Shown here: one piece after another, positions 1-6,988 of the stretch
Position numbering within the stretch: the first letter of the stretch is position 1
Layout: every line of letters starts with the position of its first letter
Origin: Burkholderiales bacterium
GTDB taxonomy: Bacteria > Pseudomonadota > Gammaproteobacteria > Burkholderiales > SG8-39
Reading direction: 5' to 3'
DNA length: 7,828 bases
Assembly: GCA_029266935.1 (NCBI GenBank)
Contig: JAQSVY010000055.1
Span: 1-7,828, forward strand
Made by a program: the position numbers and the translations under genes
The notes under the pieces: model-generated
What the model was told of the DNA's origin: nothing
The model's input: the letters and a program-made list of their open reading frames with translations, nothing else
Databases searched by the model: none

Positions 1-1
1 C

Positions 2-1056
2 GCCGAGCTCGGCGCACGCGTGATCAAGGTCGAGCAGCCGGGGAGCGGCGACGAGACGAGGAGCTTCGAGCCGCAGCTCGCGCGCGACAGCGCCTACTAT
101 TTCGCCTGCAACCGCTCCAAGGAATCGATCACCGTCGACCTGCGCTCGAAGGAGGGTGCGGCGACGATCCGCGCGCTGGCAGAGAAGGCCGACGTGGTGG
201 TGGAGAACTTCCCGGTGGGCACGCTCGGGCGCTACGGGCTCGACTACGCGATCCTGTCCTCGCTGAACCCGAAGCTCGTCTTCGTTTCCTGCACCGGCTT
301 CGGCCAGACCGGGCCGTACGCGAAGAAGAAGGGCTACGACACCGTGTTCCAGGCGATGGGCGGGATCATGAGCCTCACCGGCGAGCGTGGCGGCGGGCCG
401 GTGAAGCCGGGCCTGCCCGTCGCCGACCTCACCTCAGGCCTGTGGGTGGCCGTGGCGATCCTCGCGGCGCTCGCCGGGCGCACCCGCACCGGCAAGGGCT
501 GCCATGTGGACTTCTCGATGCTCGACGGACAGGTGGCGCTCCTCACGCTCGCCGCGGCGCGCTACTTCGCGCTCGGCGAAGTGCCGGCGCGCCTGGGCAC
601 CGAGCACCCCGGGCGCGTGCCCTCGGCGACCTTCCGCTGCAAAGACGGCAAGTACGCGCACATCACCGCGAGCGACCAGCACTGGGCGCCGCTGTGCAAG
701 GCCCTGGATCTCGAGGAATGGGGCAAGACGTTCCCCACGAACGAGATTCGCGTCGAGCGTCGGGAAGAGATCATGGCGATCCTGAATCGGAAGATCTCCC
801 AGATGGAAAGATCCCGACTCCTCGCTACGCTGGATGCGGCCGACGTGCCGGTCGGCCCGGTGAACGACGTGGCAGAGATCCTCGCCGACCCGCACGTGCG
901 CGCGCGACGGCTGGTCGGAAGCTTCGATTACCCGGCGGTGGGCGAGTTCAAGGCGCTGGCGCTCCCTTACAAGTTCCTCGGCTGGGACAACCCCGAGATC
1001 GGTCGGCCGCCGCTGCTCGGGGAGCACACGGAAAAAATCCTCGCCGAACTGAAGCG

Positions 1057-1060
<4 letters not shown>
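2..1060 (+). CDS. CaiB/BaiF family III acyl-CoA:carboxylate CoA-transferase, 5'-truncated
   Basis: Moves CoA between an acyl-CoA donor and a free carboxylate, in the cytoplasm. The reading frame is open from base 2 and begins with AELGARVIKVEQPG, which matches the segment about 25-30 residues into family III transferases (usual form LADLGAEVIKVE). The true start is therefore upstream of the window, and the GTG at 20 is an internal Val codon. About 352 residues are present. The expected core follows: a VENFPVGTLGRYGLDY segment, then SCTGFGQTGPYA and KPGLPVADLTSG. VDFSMLDG carries the Asp (codon 524-526) that aligns with the catalytic Asp of formyl-CoA transferase, which forms the acyl-aspartyl anhydride. 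The C-terminal part has VPVGPVNDVAEILADPHV and a closing PPLLGEHTEKIL, both typical of the family. The stop overlaps the next gene's ATG (ATGA). Family is certain; substrate is not (formate, oxalate, succinate, citramalate, mesaconate and carnitine enzymes all look like this). Confidence 0.93.
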
Positions 1061-1772
<712 letters not shown>

Positions 1773-1776
<4 letters not shown>

Positions 1777-3245
1777 GCTGGACGCGGCAGACGCTCGGCG
1801 CGCTGCTCGAGAAGCAGGCGCGCGAACGCGGCACTGTGGAGGCGGTCGTCACCCCGAAGACGAGGGTTACTTACCAGGAACTCCTGGAACTTTCCCGTTC
1901 TGTTGCCGGAAAGATGCAAGCCATGGGCCTCGGGCGCGGCGACCATGTCGGCGTGTTGATGGGCAACGACGAGAAGTGGCTCTCGCTTTTCTACGGCGCA
2001 GCGCTCATCGGCGCGGTCACCGTGCCGGTCAACACGCGCTTCAAGGCCGCCGAGGTCGAGTACTGCGTGAAGCAGGCCGATTGCAAGGCGCTCTTCTACG
2101 TGCCGAGATTCATGAAGCAGGATTTCGCATCTTTCATCGACAAGATCGAGATCGTGAAGGTCGATGTCTCGGCCAGCCTGCCCGAGAGGGCGTACCGGCC
2201 CGTCGAGGTTTCGCCCGACGACGTGCTGCTCATCCAGTTCACCTCCGGCACCACCGCTTATCCCAAGGGCGTGATGCTCACCCACGACATGATGCTGCGC
2301 GATGCGTGGGCGGCGGGGACGCGGGTTGGCATCCGGCCCGAGGACCGCTACTTCAACTGCCGGCCATTCTTCCACGTCGCCGGCTCGACGCTCTCCGCGC
2401 TGATGTCGCTCGTCGCCGGCGCGACGCTGGTCACTCTCCCCGCCTTCGAGGCCGGCGGCGCGCTCGAGATGATGGAGCGCGAGCGCTGCACGCTCGTCTC
2501 GGGCAATGACACCATCTTCCAGATGCTGATGGGCCACGAGAATTTCCCCAAGCGCAGGCTGGTGCTGCGTGGCGGCTGGGCGGCGGCGGGGCCGCAGACC
2601 ATGCGCAGGATCATCGATGTCCTGGGCGCCAAGCAGATCTGCGCAGCCTACGGGCTCTCGGAGGCTTCGCCGAATGTGGTGATGAGCGACTGGCGCGACC
2701 CGGAGGAACTGCGGGTGCAAGGATTGCCCAAGCCTCTCGACGGCGTCGAGGTGAGGATTTCTCCCGAGGAAGAGATTCAGGTGCGTGGCTGGAATGTCAT
2801 GAAGGGCTACTACAACAATCCCGAGGCCACGGCGAAGGCTTTCACCGAGGACGGGTGGCTGCGCACCGGCGACCTCGGCGAGCTGACCGCCGACGGGCGC
2901 CTGCGCATGGTCGGGCGGCTGAAGGACGTGTTTCGCGTCGGCGGCGAGAACGTGGCGCCCGCGGAGGTCGAGGAAGTGCTGCTCGCGCACCCGGCGGTCG
3001 AGACCGCGCAGGTGATCGGCGTACCGGATCCGCGGCTGGGCGAGGTACCTTGTGCCTATGTGACGCTGAAAAGCAAGGCAAATGAACTGGAACTGATTGA
3101 GTGGTGCAAGACGCGCATGGCCAACTTCCGCATCCCGCGCTACCTTAAGATCGTCGCCGATTTCGAGGCGATCGGCATGACCGCGAGTGGCAAGGTGCAG
3201 AAGTCGAAGCTGCGCGAGCACGCGCTGCGGGAGCTCAAGCTCTGA
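1773..3245 (+). CDS. AMP-forming acyl-CoA synthetase (ANL superfamily)
   Basis: Activates a carboxylic acid to acyl-CoA through an acyl-adenylate, using ATP and CoA, in the cytoplasm. The GTG start at 1773 overlaps the preceding TGA (GTGA) and gives 490 residues, beginning VSWTRQTLGALLEKQARERG, a normal N-terminus for the family. Motifs in order: the phosphate-binding loop TSGTTAYPKG at 157-166 (Ala162 where Gly is usual), the adenine-binding YGLSE at 293-297, TGDLG with the ribose-binding Asp367, the hinge GRLKD at 381-385 followed by VGGENVAPAEVEE, and TASGKVQK with the catalytic Lys474 near the C-terminus. All key residues are present, so the enzyme should be active. It resembles medium/long-chain or cyclohexanecarboxylate/benzoate-type ligases, but specificity cannot be read. 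It shares an operon with a CoA-transferase, so there are two ways of making a CoA thioester. Confidence 0.94.
3229..3233 (+). promoter_or_regulatory. Shine-Dalgarno GGGAG for a CTG start at 3242
   Basis: GGGAG lies inside the last codons of the acyl-CoA synthetase gene, 8 nt before CTG 3242. The alternative GTG at 3269 has only GAGG at 3252-3255, 13 nt away, which is poorer spacing. This site, the conserved N-terminal residues and the CTGA overlap together decide the start. Confidence 0.5.
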
Positions 3246-4711
3246 AGCAGCGAGGCGCAGACCTGCTCGTGCAAACGCTGGCCGCGGCTGGCGTGCGGCA
3301 CGTCTTCGCGCTTTCCGGAAACCACGTGATGCCGGTGTTCGATGCCTCGCTCGACGCCGGCCTGGATCTCATTCACGTGCGCCACGAGGCGGCGGCGGTG
3401 CACATGGCCGACGCGTGGGCGAGGCTGACGGGGGAAGTCGGCGTCGCGCTCGTCACGGGCGGCCCGGGGCACGCCAACGCCGTGTCGGCGCTCTACACGG
3501 CGCTCGAAGCCGAATCGCCGGTCGTCCTGCTCTCGGGCCATGCCGCCCTCGGCGAGCTGGGCAAGGGCGCGTTCCAGGAGATGCGCCAGGCGGAGCTCGC
3601 CGCGCCGGTCACCAAGGCCTCGTGGACCGCACAGTCCGCCGGGCGGCTCGGCGAGGATCTGGCGCTCGCGCTTCGCGAGGCGAGGTCGGGACGCCCGGGC
3701 CCGATGCACCTCAGCCTGCCGCAGGACGTGCTCGAAGCGTTCGTGGAGGTCGGCATTCCGCAGTTTTCGGCTGTGGAATCCCGCCGGGTTGCCTTCCCCG
3801 AGGAGCTGCTCAAAGCACAGCGGCCGCTCGTCATTGCCGGGCCGGCCATGATGCGGATCGCGGACGTGCAGCGGCTCGAGGCGGCGAGCGGCGTGCCGGT
3901 GATCGGCATGGAAAGCCCTCGCGGCGTCAACGATCCGGCGCTCGGCAAGCTCGGAGAGGTGTTCTCGCGCGCCGATGCAGTGCTGCTTCTCGGCAAGCGT
4001 CTCGACTTCACGCTGAAGTTCGGCAAGGTCTTTTCAGACGGCTGCCGCGTGCTGCACGCCGACGCCGTGCCCGAGGCGCCGGAAGAGGGCCAGGAGAATC
4101 CCTGGCTCGAGGATGTACGCTCGGCGCTCGCATACCGACCGCCCGAGTGGAAAGACATCGAAGGCTCGCTGCACCCGGTCGCGGTCTGCCACGTCGTGCA
4201 GAAGATCCTGCAGGCGCCCGATGCGACGCTGGTGTGCGACGGCGGCGAGTTCGGCCAGTGGGCGCAGGCGTGCCTCCACGCCCCCCGTCGCGTGATCAAC
4301 GGGCCCGCCGGATCGATCGGCTCGGCGCTGCCCTTCGCCGCCGCGGCGAAGCTCGCCTTCCCGCACGCGCCGGTCGTGGCGATGCTGGGCGACGGCACTT
4401 TCGGCTTTCACCTCTCGGAGATCGACACCGCGGTGCGCTACGGCCTGCACTACATCGCCGTGATCGGCAACGACGCGTGCTGGAACGCCGAGTACCAGAT
4501 CCAGCTCCGGGCCTACGGGAAGGAGCGCGCGCGGGGTCTCGATCTCCTGCCGACGCGCTACGGTGCAGCCGCCGCGGCCCTGGGCGGGTACGGCGAGGAC
4601 GTCCTTGTATTCGAGGAGCTGGAAGCCGCGCTGGGAAAATGCATCGGAGAGAAGCGGCCCGCGTGCGTCAACGTCATGATCGAGCGCCACGCCGCGCCGA
4701 AATACCCGTGA
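3242..4711 (+). CDS. Thiamine-diphosphate-dependent enzyme, acetolactate synthase/benzoylformate decarboxylase-like; probable CTG start
   Basis: Uses ThDP and Mg2+ to decarboxylate a 2-oxo acid or to make or break a C-C bond next to a carbonyl. I place the start at CTG 3242, overlapping the upstream TGA, giving 489 residues. The next in-frame standard start is GTG 3269. Translation from 3242 reads KQRGADLLVQTLAAAGVRHVF, and GADLLVxTLAAAGV is the usual first helix of this fold; a start at 3269 would cut it. GGGAG at 3229-3233 lies 8 nt before CTG. With this start the ThDP-activating Glu (in RHEAAAV) is residue 49, close to E47 of benzoylformate decarboxylase. The PYR domain is at about 1-165, a central domain at about 180-310 and the PP domain at about 330-489. 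The cofactor motif is GDG-X24-ND at 383-411, with Asp411 where the second Asn is usual. Only 78 residues follow it, as in benzoylformate decarboxylase and fewer than in oxalyl-CoA decarboxylase or acetolactate synthase. Substrate unknown. Confidence 0.88.
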   Translation: MKQRGADLLVQTLAAAGVRHVFALSGNHVMPVFDASLDAGLDLIHVRHEAAAVHMADAWARLTGEVGVALVTGGPGHANAVSALYTALEAESPVVLLSGHAALGELGKGAFQEMRQAELAAPVTKASWTAQSAGRLGEDLALALREARSGRPGPMHLSLPQDVLEAFVEVGIPQFSAVESRRVAFPEELLKAQRPLVIAGPAMMRIADVQRLEAASGVPVIGMESPRGVNDPALGKLGEVFSRADAVLLLGKRLDFTLKFGKVFSDGCRVLHADAVPEAPEEGQENPWLEDVRSALAYRPPEWKDIEGSLHPVAVCHVVQKILQAPDATLVCDGGEFGQWAQACLHAPRRVINGPAGSIGSALPFAAAAKLAFPHAPVVAMLGDGTFGFHLSEIDTAVRYGLHYIAVIGNDACWNAEYQIQLRAYGKERARGLDLLPTRYGAAAAALGGYGEDVLVFEELEAALGKCIGEKRPACVNVMIERHAAPKYP

Positions 4712-4820
4712 GTCGCAGGCCGGGTTTGCGCGGACCAGCCGCATAGCCCGTTCGAAGCAGGCATCCCGCGCAATCCACGGACGCACGCGGGCACTACGAT
4801 GGGTGACTGCAAGGAGCGCC
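4712..4820. other. Intergenic gap between the ThDP gene and the small gene
   Basis: 109 nt without a gene. It holds the Shine-Dalgarno of the small gene at its right end. One 6-bp inverted repeat (CCCGCG 4765-4770 / CGCGGG 4786-4791, 15-nt loop) has no T-run after it. I found no well-spaced -35/-10 pair. Nothing else is visible. Confidence 0.6.
4811..4816 (+). promoter_or_regulatory. Shine-Dalgarno AAGGAG before the small gene
   Basis: A near-perfect AAGGAG stands 4 nt before ATG 4821 and 10 nt before ATG 4827. It supports real translation of the small gene and rules out the GTG at 4803, which lies upstream of it. Which of the two ATGs is used cannot be settled; the proteins differ by two residues. 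Confidence 0.6.
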
Positions 4821-5024
4821 ATGGAAATGCTCATCAAGGGCCAATCGGACATCGAAATCCAGATCTCGGACCACGGCTACATCTGCCTGAAGCAGCAGGA
4901 CGGCGACGGCGACCATGTCGTCAGCTTTGCTCCCGCCTATGCGGCCAAGGTGGCCAACGCGATCAGCGAGCTGCAGGAGTTCGCGCAGCGCAAGTTCGAA
5001 AAGAGCGCGCCGCTAGAGGACTGA
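4821..5024 (+). CDS. Small hypothetical protein, 67 residues
   Basis: Function not recognised. The protein begins MEMLIKGQSDIEIQISDHGY. The first half looks like beta strands (IEIQISDHGYICLKQ, then HVVSFAP) around an acidic turn DGDGD. The second half, from about residue 42, looks like one amphipathic helix (AAKVANAISELQEFAQRKFEKS). There is no signal peptide, membrane segment or Cys cluster. The strong AAGGAG upstream, normal amino-acid composition (not arginine-rich like the shadow frames here) and the gap on both sides support a real gene. It follows the ThDP gene by 109 nt on the same strand and could be read from that transcript or separately; I saw no convincing promoter in the gap. Its TGA is part of the palindrome at 5024-5042. 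It may be a small cytoplasmic regulator or binding protein, but that is only a guess. Confidence 0.7.
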   Translation: MEMLIKGQSDIEIQISDHGYICLKQQDGDGDHVVSFAPAYAAKVANAISELQEFAQRKFEKSAPLED

Positions 5025-5042
5025 TCGGGGTCTGACCCCGAT
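5024..5042. repeat. Perfect 8-bp palindrome between convergent operons (GGGGTCTGACCCC core)
   Basis: ATCGGGGT (5024-5031), loop CTG, ACCCCGAT (5035-5042): a GC-rich hairpin with a 3-nt loop. It starts on the last base of the small gene's stop codon and ends 3 nt before the stop codon of the opposing amidohydrolase gene. On the plus strand it is followed only by TTCTC, and on the minus strand by no T-run, so it is a weak intrinsic terminator at best; it could still block transcription in both directions. GGGGTC(T/A)GACCCC palindromes recur, as I remember them, in many betaproteobacterial genomes as dispersed intergenic repeats. That recollection cannot be checked here, and there is only one copy in the window. 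Confidence 0.6.
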
Positions 5043-5045
5043 TTC

Positions 5046-6038
5046 TCAGAGCTTGAAGATGCGCTGGGCGTTGCCGCCCCGGACCTGGTGCCTCACGCTG
5101 CCCGGCAGAGCATCCACGCGAGAGAGGCAGCCCGCCATGTCGCCGATGGTGTGCGGATAGTCCGAGCCGTAGAGCACGTTGTCCGGCCCGCACACCGACA
5201 CGCACATGTCGAGCACGTCCTGGCGGAACACCACGCTGTCGACGTAGATGCGGCGCATGTAGTTGCGCGGCGGCTCGAGGGTCTTCGAGCGCGCGGCGGG
5301 GATATTGTCCCAGCAGATGTCCAGGCGCCCGACGAGGTAGGGCAGCGCGCCGCCACCATGCGAGGCGATCAGTTTCAGGTCGGGGAAACGGTCGAAGAAG
5401 CCGTCGTAGATGCAGCGCGCGATGGCGAGCGACGTGTCGAACGTGAAGCCGATCGGCGCGGTGAGCTGGAACTCGTGCAGCCCCAGCTCGGCCGCCCCCG
5501 GCGGCGCGGTGGGATGCACGAGCACGGGCAGGGCACGGCTATCGATCTCTTTCCAGATATCCGCAAATTGCGGATCGGTCAGCGCCTTCCCGCCGATGTT
5601 GGCGAGCACCATCACCCCGACCGCGCCGTTATCACAAGCCCTTTGTAACTCCTGTAAGGCCAGTTTTTCGTGCTGCCACGGCAGCGACGCGAACCAGCGG
5701 AGGCGATCGGGCCAGGCCTTCTGCGCCTTGGCCATGTCGTCGTTCATGATGCGCGCGCCCTTGAGGCTGACCTCCGGCCCGCCCCAGTAGACGTTGGGGC
5801 AGGTGAGCGACACCACCGCGATATCGACGCGCGCCTTGTTCATGTTGCCGATGCGCGCCTCCCAGTCGAACATGTTCGGCACCGGGGTCATGAACGGTGC
5901 GCCGTCGAGGTGGATCGCTTTCAGGCCGCCGACGACTTGCTTGAGCGTGTAGCGCGGGCCGCCGTGCTGCTCGAGCAGCGCCACCCACTCCTTGGTCAGC
6001 ATGTGGGTGTGGACGTCGATGACAGGGCTGCGCGTCAT
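5046..6038 (-). CDS. Amidohydrolase family 2 metal enzyme, ACMSD-like decarboxylase or hydrolase
   Basis: A TIM-barrel metal enzyme of 330 residues, close to the ~334 of 2-amino-3-carboxymuconate-6-semialdehyde decarboxylase (ACMSD). It begins MTRSPVIDVHTHM. The metal and catalytic set is complete: H10 and H12 (VHTH), H175 (VLVHP), H227 (ASHGGG) and D293 (GSDYPH). These match the ACMSD set H9, H11, H177, H228 and D294 almost position for position. R238 (VGRLD) matches the substrate-binding Arg239, but the place of Arg51 is Met50 here, so the substrate is probably not ACMS itself. The protein most likely decarboxylates or hydrolyses an aromatic or unsaturated carboxylic acid in the cytoplasm. 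ATG 6038 overlaps the upstream TGA (ATGA, 6035-6038), so translation is coupled to the binding-protein gene. The open frame extends far upstream, but that part is an arginine-rich shadow. Last gene of the minus operon; the family also includes resorcylate- and 5-carboxyvanillate-type decarboxylases. Confidence 0.92.
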   Translation of the reverse strand: MTRSPVIDVHTHMLTKEWVALLEQHGGPRYTLKQVVGGLKAIHLDGAPFMTPVPNMFDWEARIGNMNKARVDIAVVSLTCPNVYWGGPEVSLKGARIMNDDMAKAQKAWPDRLRWFASLPWQHEKLALQELQRACDNGAVGVMVLANIGGKALTDPQFADIWKEIDSRALPVLVHPTAPPGAAELGLHEFQLTAPIGFTFDTSLAIARCIYDGFFDRFPDLKLIASHGGGALPYLVGRLDICWDNIPAARSKTLEPPRNYMRRIYVDSVVFRQDVLDMCVSVCGPDNVLYGSDYPHTIGDMAGCLSRVDALPGSVRHQVRGGNAQRIFKL

Positions 6039-6988
6039 TGCAGCTTGATCCCTGCTGTTTTGACCACCTCGCCCCACTTCTTCGTTTCCTCGCGGATGAT
6101 GGCGGCGAATTCCTCGGGCGTGGAGGGGAAGGGCTCGGCGCCCGCCGACAGGGCGCGCTCGCGCACTTCGGGCGCCGACAGGGCATTCCTGATTTCCTGA
6201 TTGAGCCTGTTGACGATCTGGCTCGGCGTCCCCGCGGGCGCGACGGCGCCGAACCAGCCGATCGCCTCGTAACCGGGCAGGCCCGCCTCCTCGAAGGTCG
6301 GCACGTCCGGCGCGGCGGTGATGCGCCGCTTGGTGGTGACGGCGAGAGCGCGCAGCTTGCCCGCCTTGACGTTGGCGATGGCCGAGGGCACGTCGACGAC
6401 ACCGAGCTGCACCTGGCCGCCGAGCACGTCGGCCGACACCGGGCCGCTGCCCTTGTACGGCACGGCCTGCACCTTGATGTCCGCCATCATGTTCAGGAGC
6501 TCGCCCGCGAGGTGCATGGTCGAGCCCTGCCCGCCGTGGCCATAGGAGAGGGCGCCGGGCTTCGCCTTCGCCGCGTCGATCACGCCCTTCAGTGAATCCG
6601 GCTGCGAAGGATGGGCGACGAGGAAGAAGGGAATCATCGCCAGCATGGAGAGGGGAGCGAGATCCTTCTCGGGGTGGAAGGGCATCGTCGGGTAGAGGTG
6701 GATGTTCGAAGAGAGCGCTCCCGCCGCTGCGAGGCCGATGACGTGGCCGTCCGGGGGCGCCTTCGCCACCACGTCGACGCCGATCATGCCGCCGGCGCCT
6801 GGCCGGTTCTCGACGATCACCGGCTGGCCGAGCTTCTCGCTCATGCGCGGCGCGATGGCGCGCGAGATCAGGTCGGAGCTGCCCCCGGGCGGGAAGCTGA
6901 CGATGAAGCGGATGGGCTTGGACGGATAGGGTTGCGCAAGAACCGAAGTGCAAAGAAGAAAAGAGATGCAGAGCGAGAAAATGCGCAT
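6035..6988 (-). CDS. Bug/TctC family periplasmic solute-binding protein
   Basis: Periplasmic binding protein of the tripartite tricarboxylate transporter (TTT) type, 317 residues (the family is about 320). It has a signal peptide: MRIF, a hydrophobic stretch, and a cleavage site after VLA18 before QPYPSKPIRFIV. The family signatures follow directly: the IVSFPPGGSSDLISR loop, then LGQPVIVENRPGAGGMIG, later PYKGSGPVSADVLGGQV and the C-terminal APAGTPSQIVNRLNQE. Bug proteins bind small carboxylates and similar ligands between two lobes and hand them to a TctA/TctB membrane pair. No such pair is in the window, so this is an orphan binding protein that may serve a distant transporter or a sensor. 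ATG 6988 shares one base with the TAA of the upstream gene (TAATG) and is preceded by GGAG with 7-nt spacing. The longer open frame upstream lies inside the FAH gene and is not coding. Ligand unknown; the neighbours suggest the acid degraded by this operon. Confidence 0.94.
   Translation of the reverse strand: MRIFSLCISFLLCTSVLAQPYPSKPIRFIVSFPPGGSSDLISRAIAPRMSEKLGQPVIVENRPGAGGMIGVDVVAKAPPDGHVIGLAAAGALSSNIHLYPTMPFHPEKDLAPLSMLAMIPFFLVAHPSQPDSLKGVIDAAKAKPGALSYGHGGQGSTMHLAGELLNMMADIKVQAVPYKGSGPVSADVLGGQVQLGVVDVPSAIANVKAGKLRALAVTTKRRITAAPDVPTFEEAGLPGYEAIGWFGAVAPAGTPSQIVNRLNQEIRNALSAPEVRERALSAGAEPFPSTPEEFAAIIREETKKWGEVVKTAGIKLQ

Noticed and set aside
442..1056. Upstream in-frame extension of the hydratase gene
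   Set aside because: It lies inside the CoA-transferase gene in another frame and is arginine-rich; the crotonase N-terminus begins at ATG 1057.
3242..4711. Naming the ThDP gene oxc (oxalyl-CoA decarboxylase) because a formyl-CoA-transferase-like gene is upstream
   Set aside because: The protein is much shorter than oxalyl-CoA decarboxylase and lacks its longer C-terminal tail, and the operon also holds a ligase and a hydratase not needed for oxalate.
3187..4746. 519-codon plus-strand frame overlapping the ThDP gene
   Set aside because: The product is an arginine/glycine/alanine-rich shadow of the ThDP gene in the neighbouring frame, with no domain.
4726..4747. TTGCGC ... CATAGC as a promoter for the small gene
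   Set aside because: The spacing is about 10 nt and the -10 match is poor, so it does not fit a sigma-70 promoter.
4765..4791. Inverted repeat CCCGCG/CGCGGG as a terminator for the plus operon
   Set aside because: Only a 6-bp stem with a 15-nt loop and no T-run; expected by chance in GC-rich DNA.
4803..4820. GTG start for the small gene, six codons upstream
   Set aside because: The Shine-Dalgarno AAGGAG lies downstream of this GTG, so ATG 4821 or 4827 is the likely start.
6143..6184. 12-bp direct repeat CGCCGACAGGGC, 30 nt apart
   Set aside because: It lies in frame inside the Bug gene and encodes the word ALSA twice near the C-terminus; this looks like codon-level coincidence, not a mobile or regulatory repeat.
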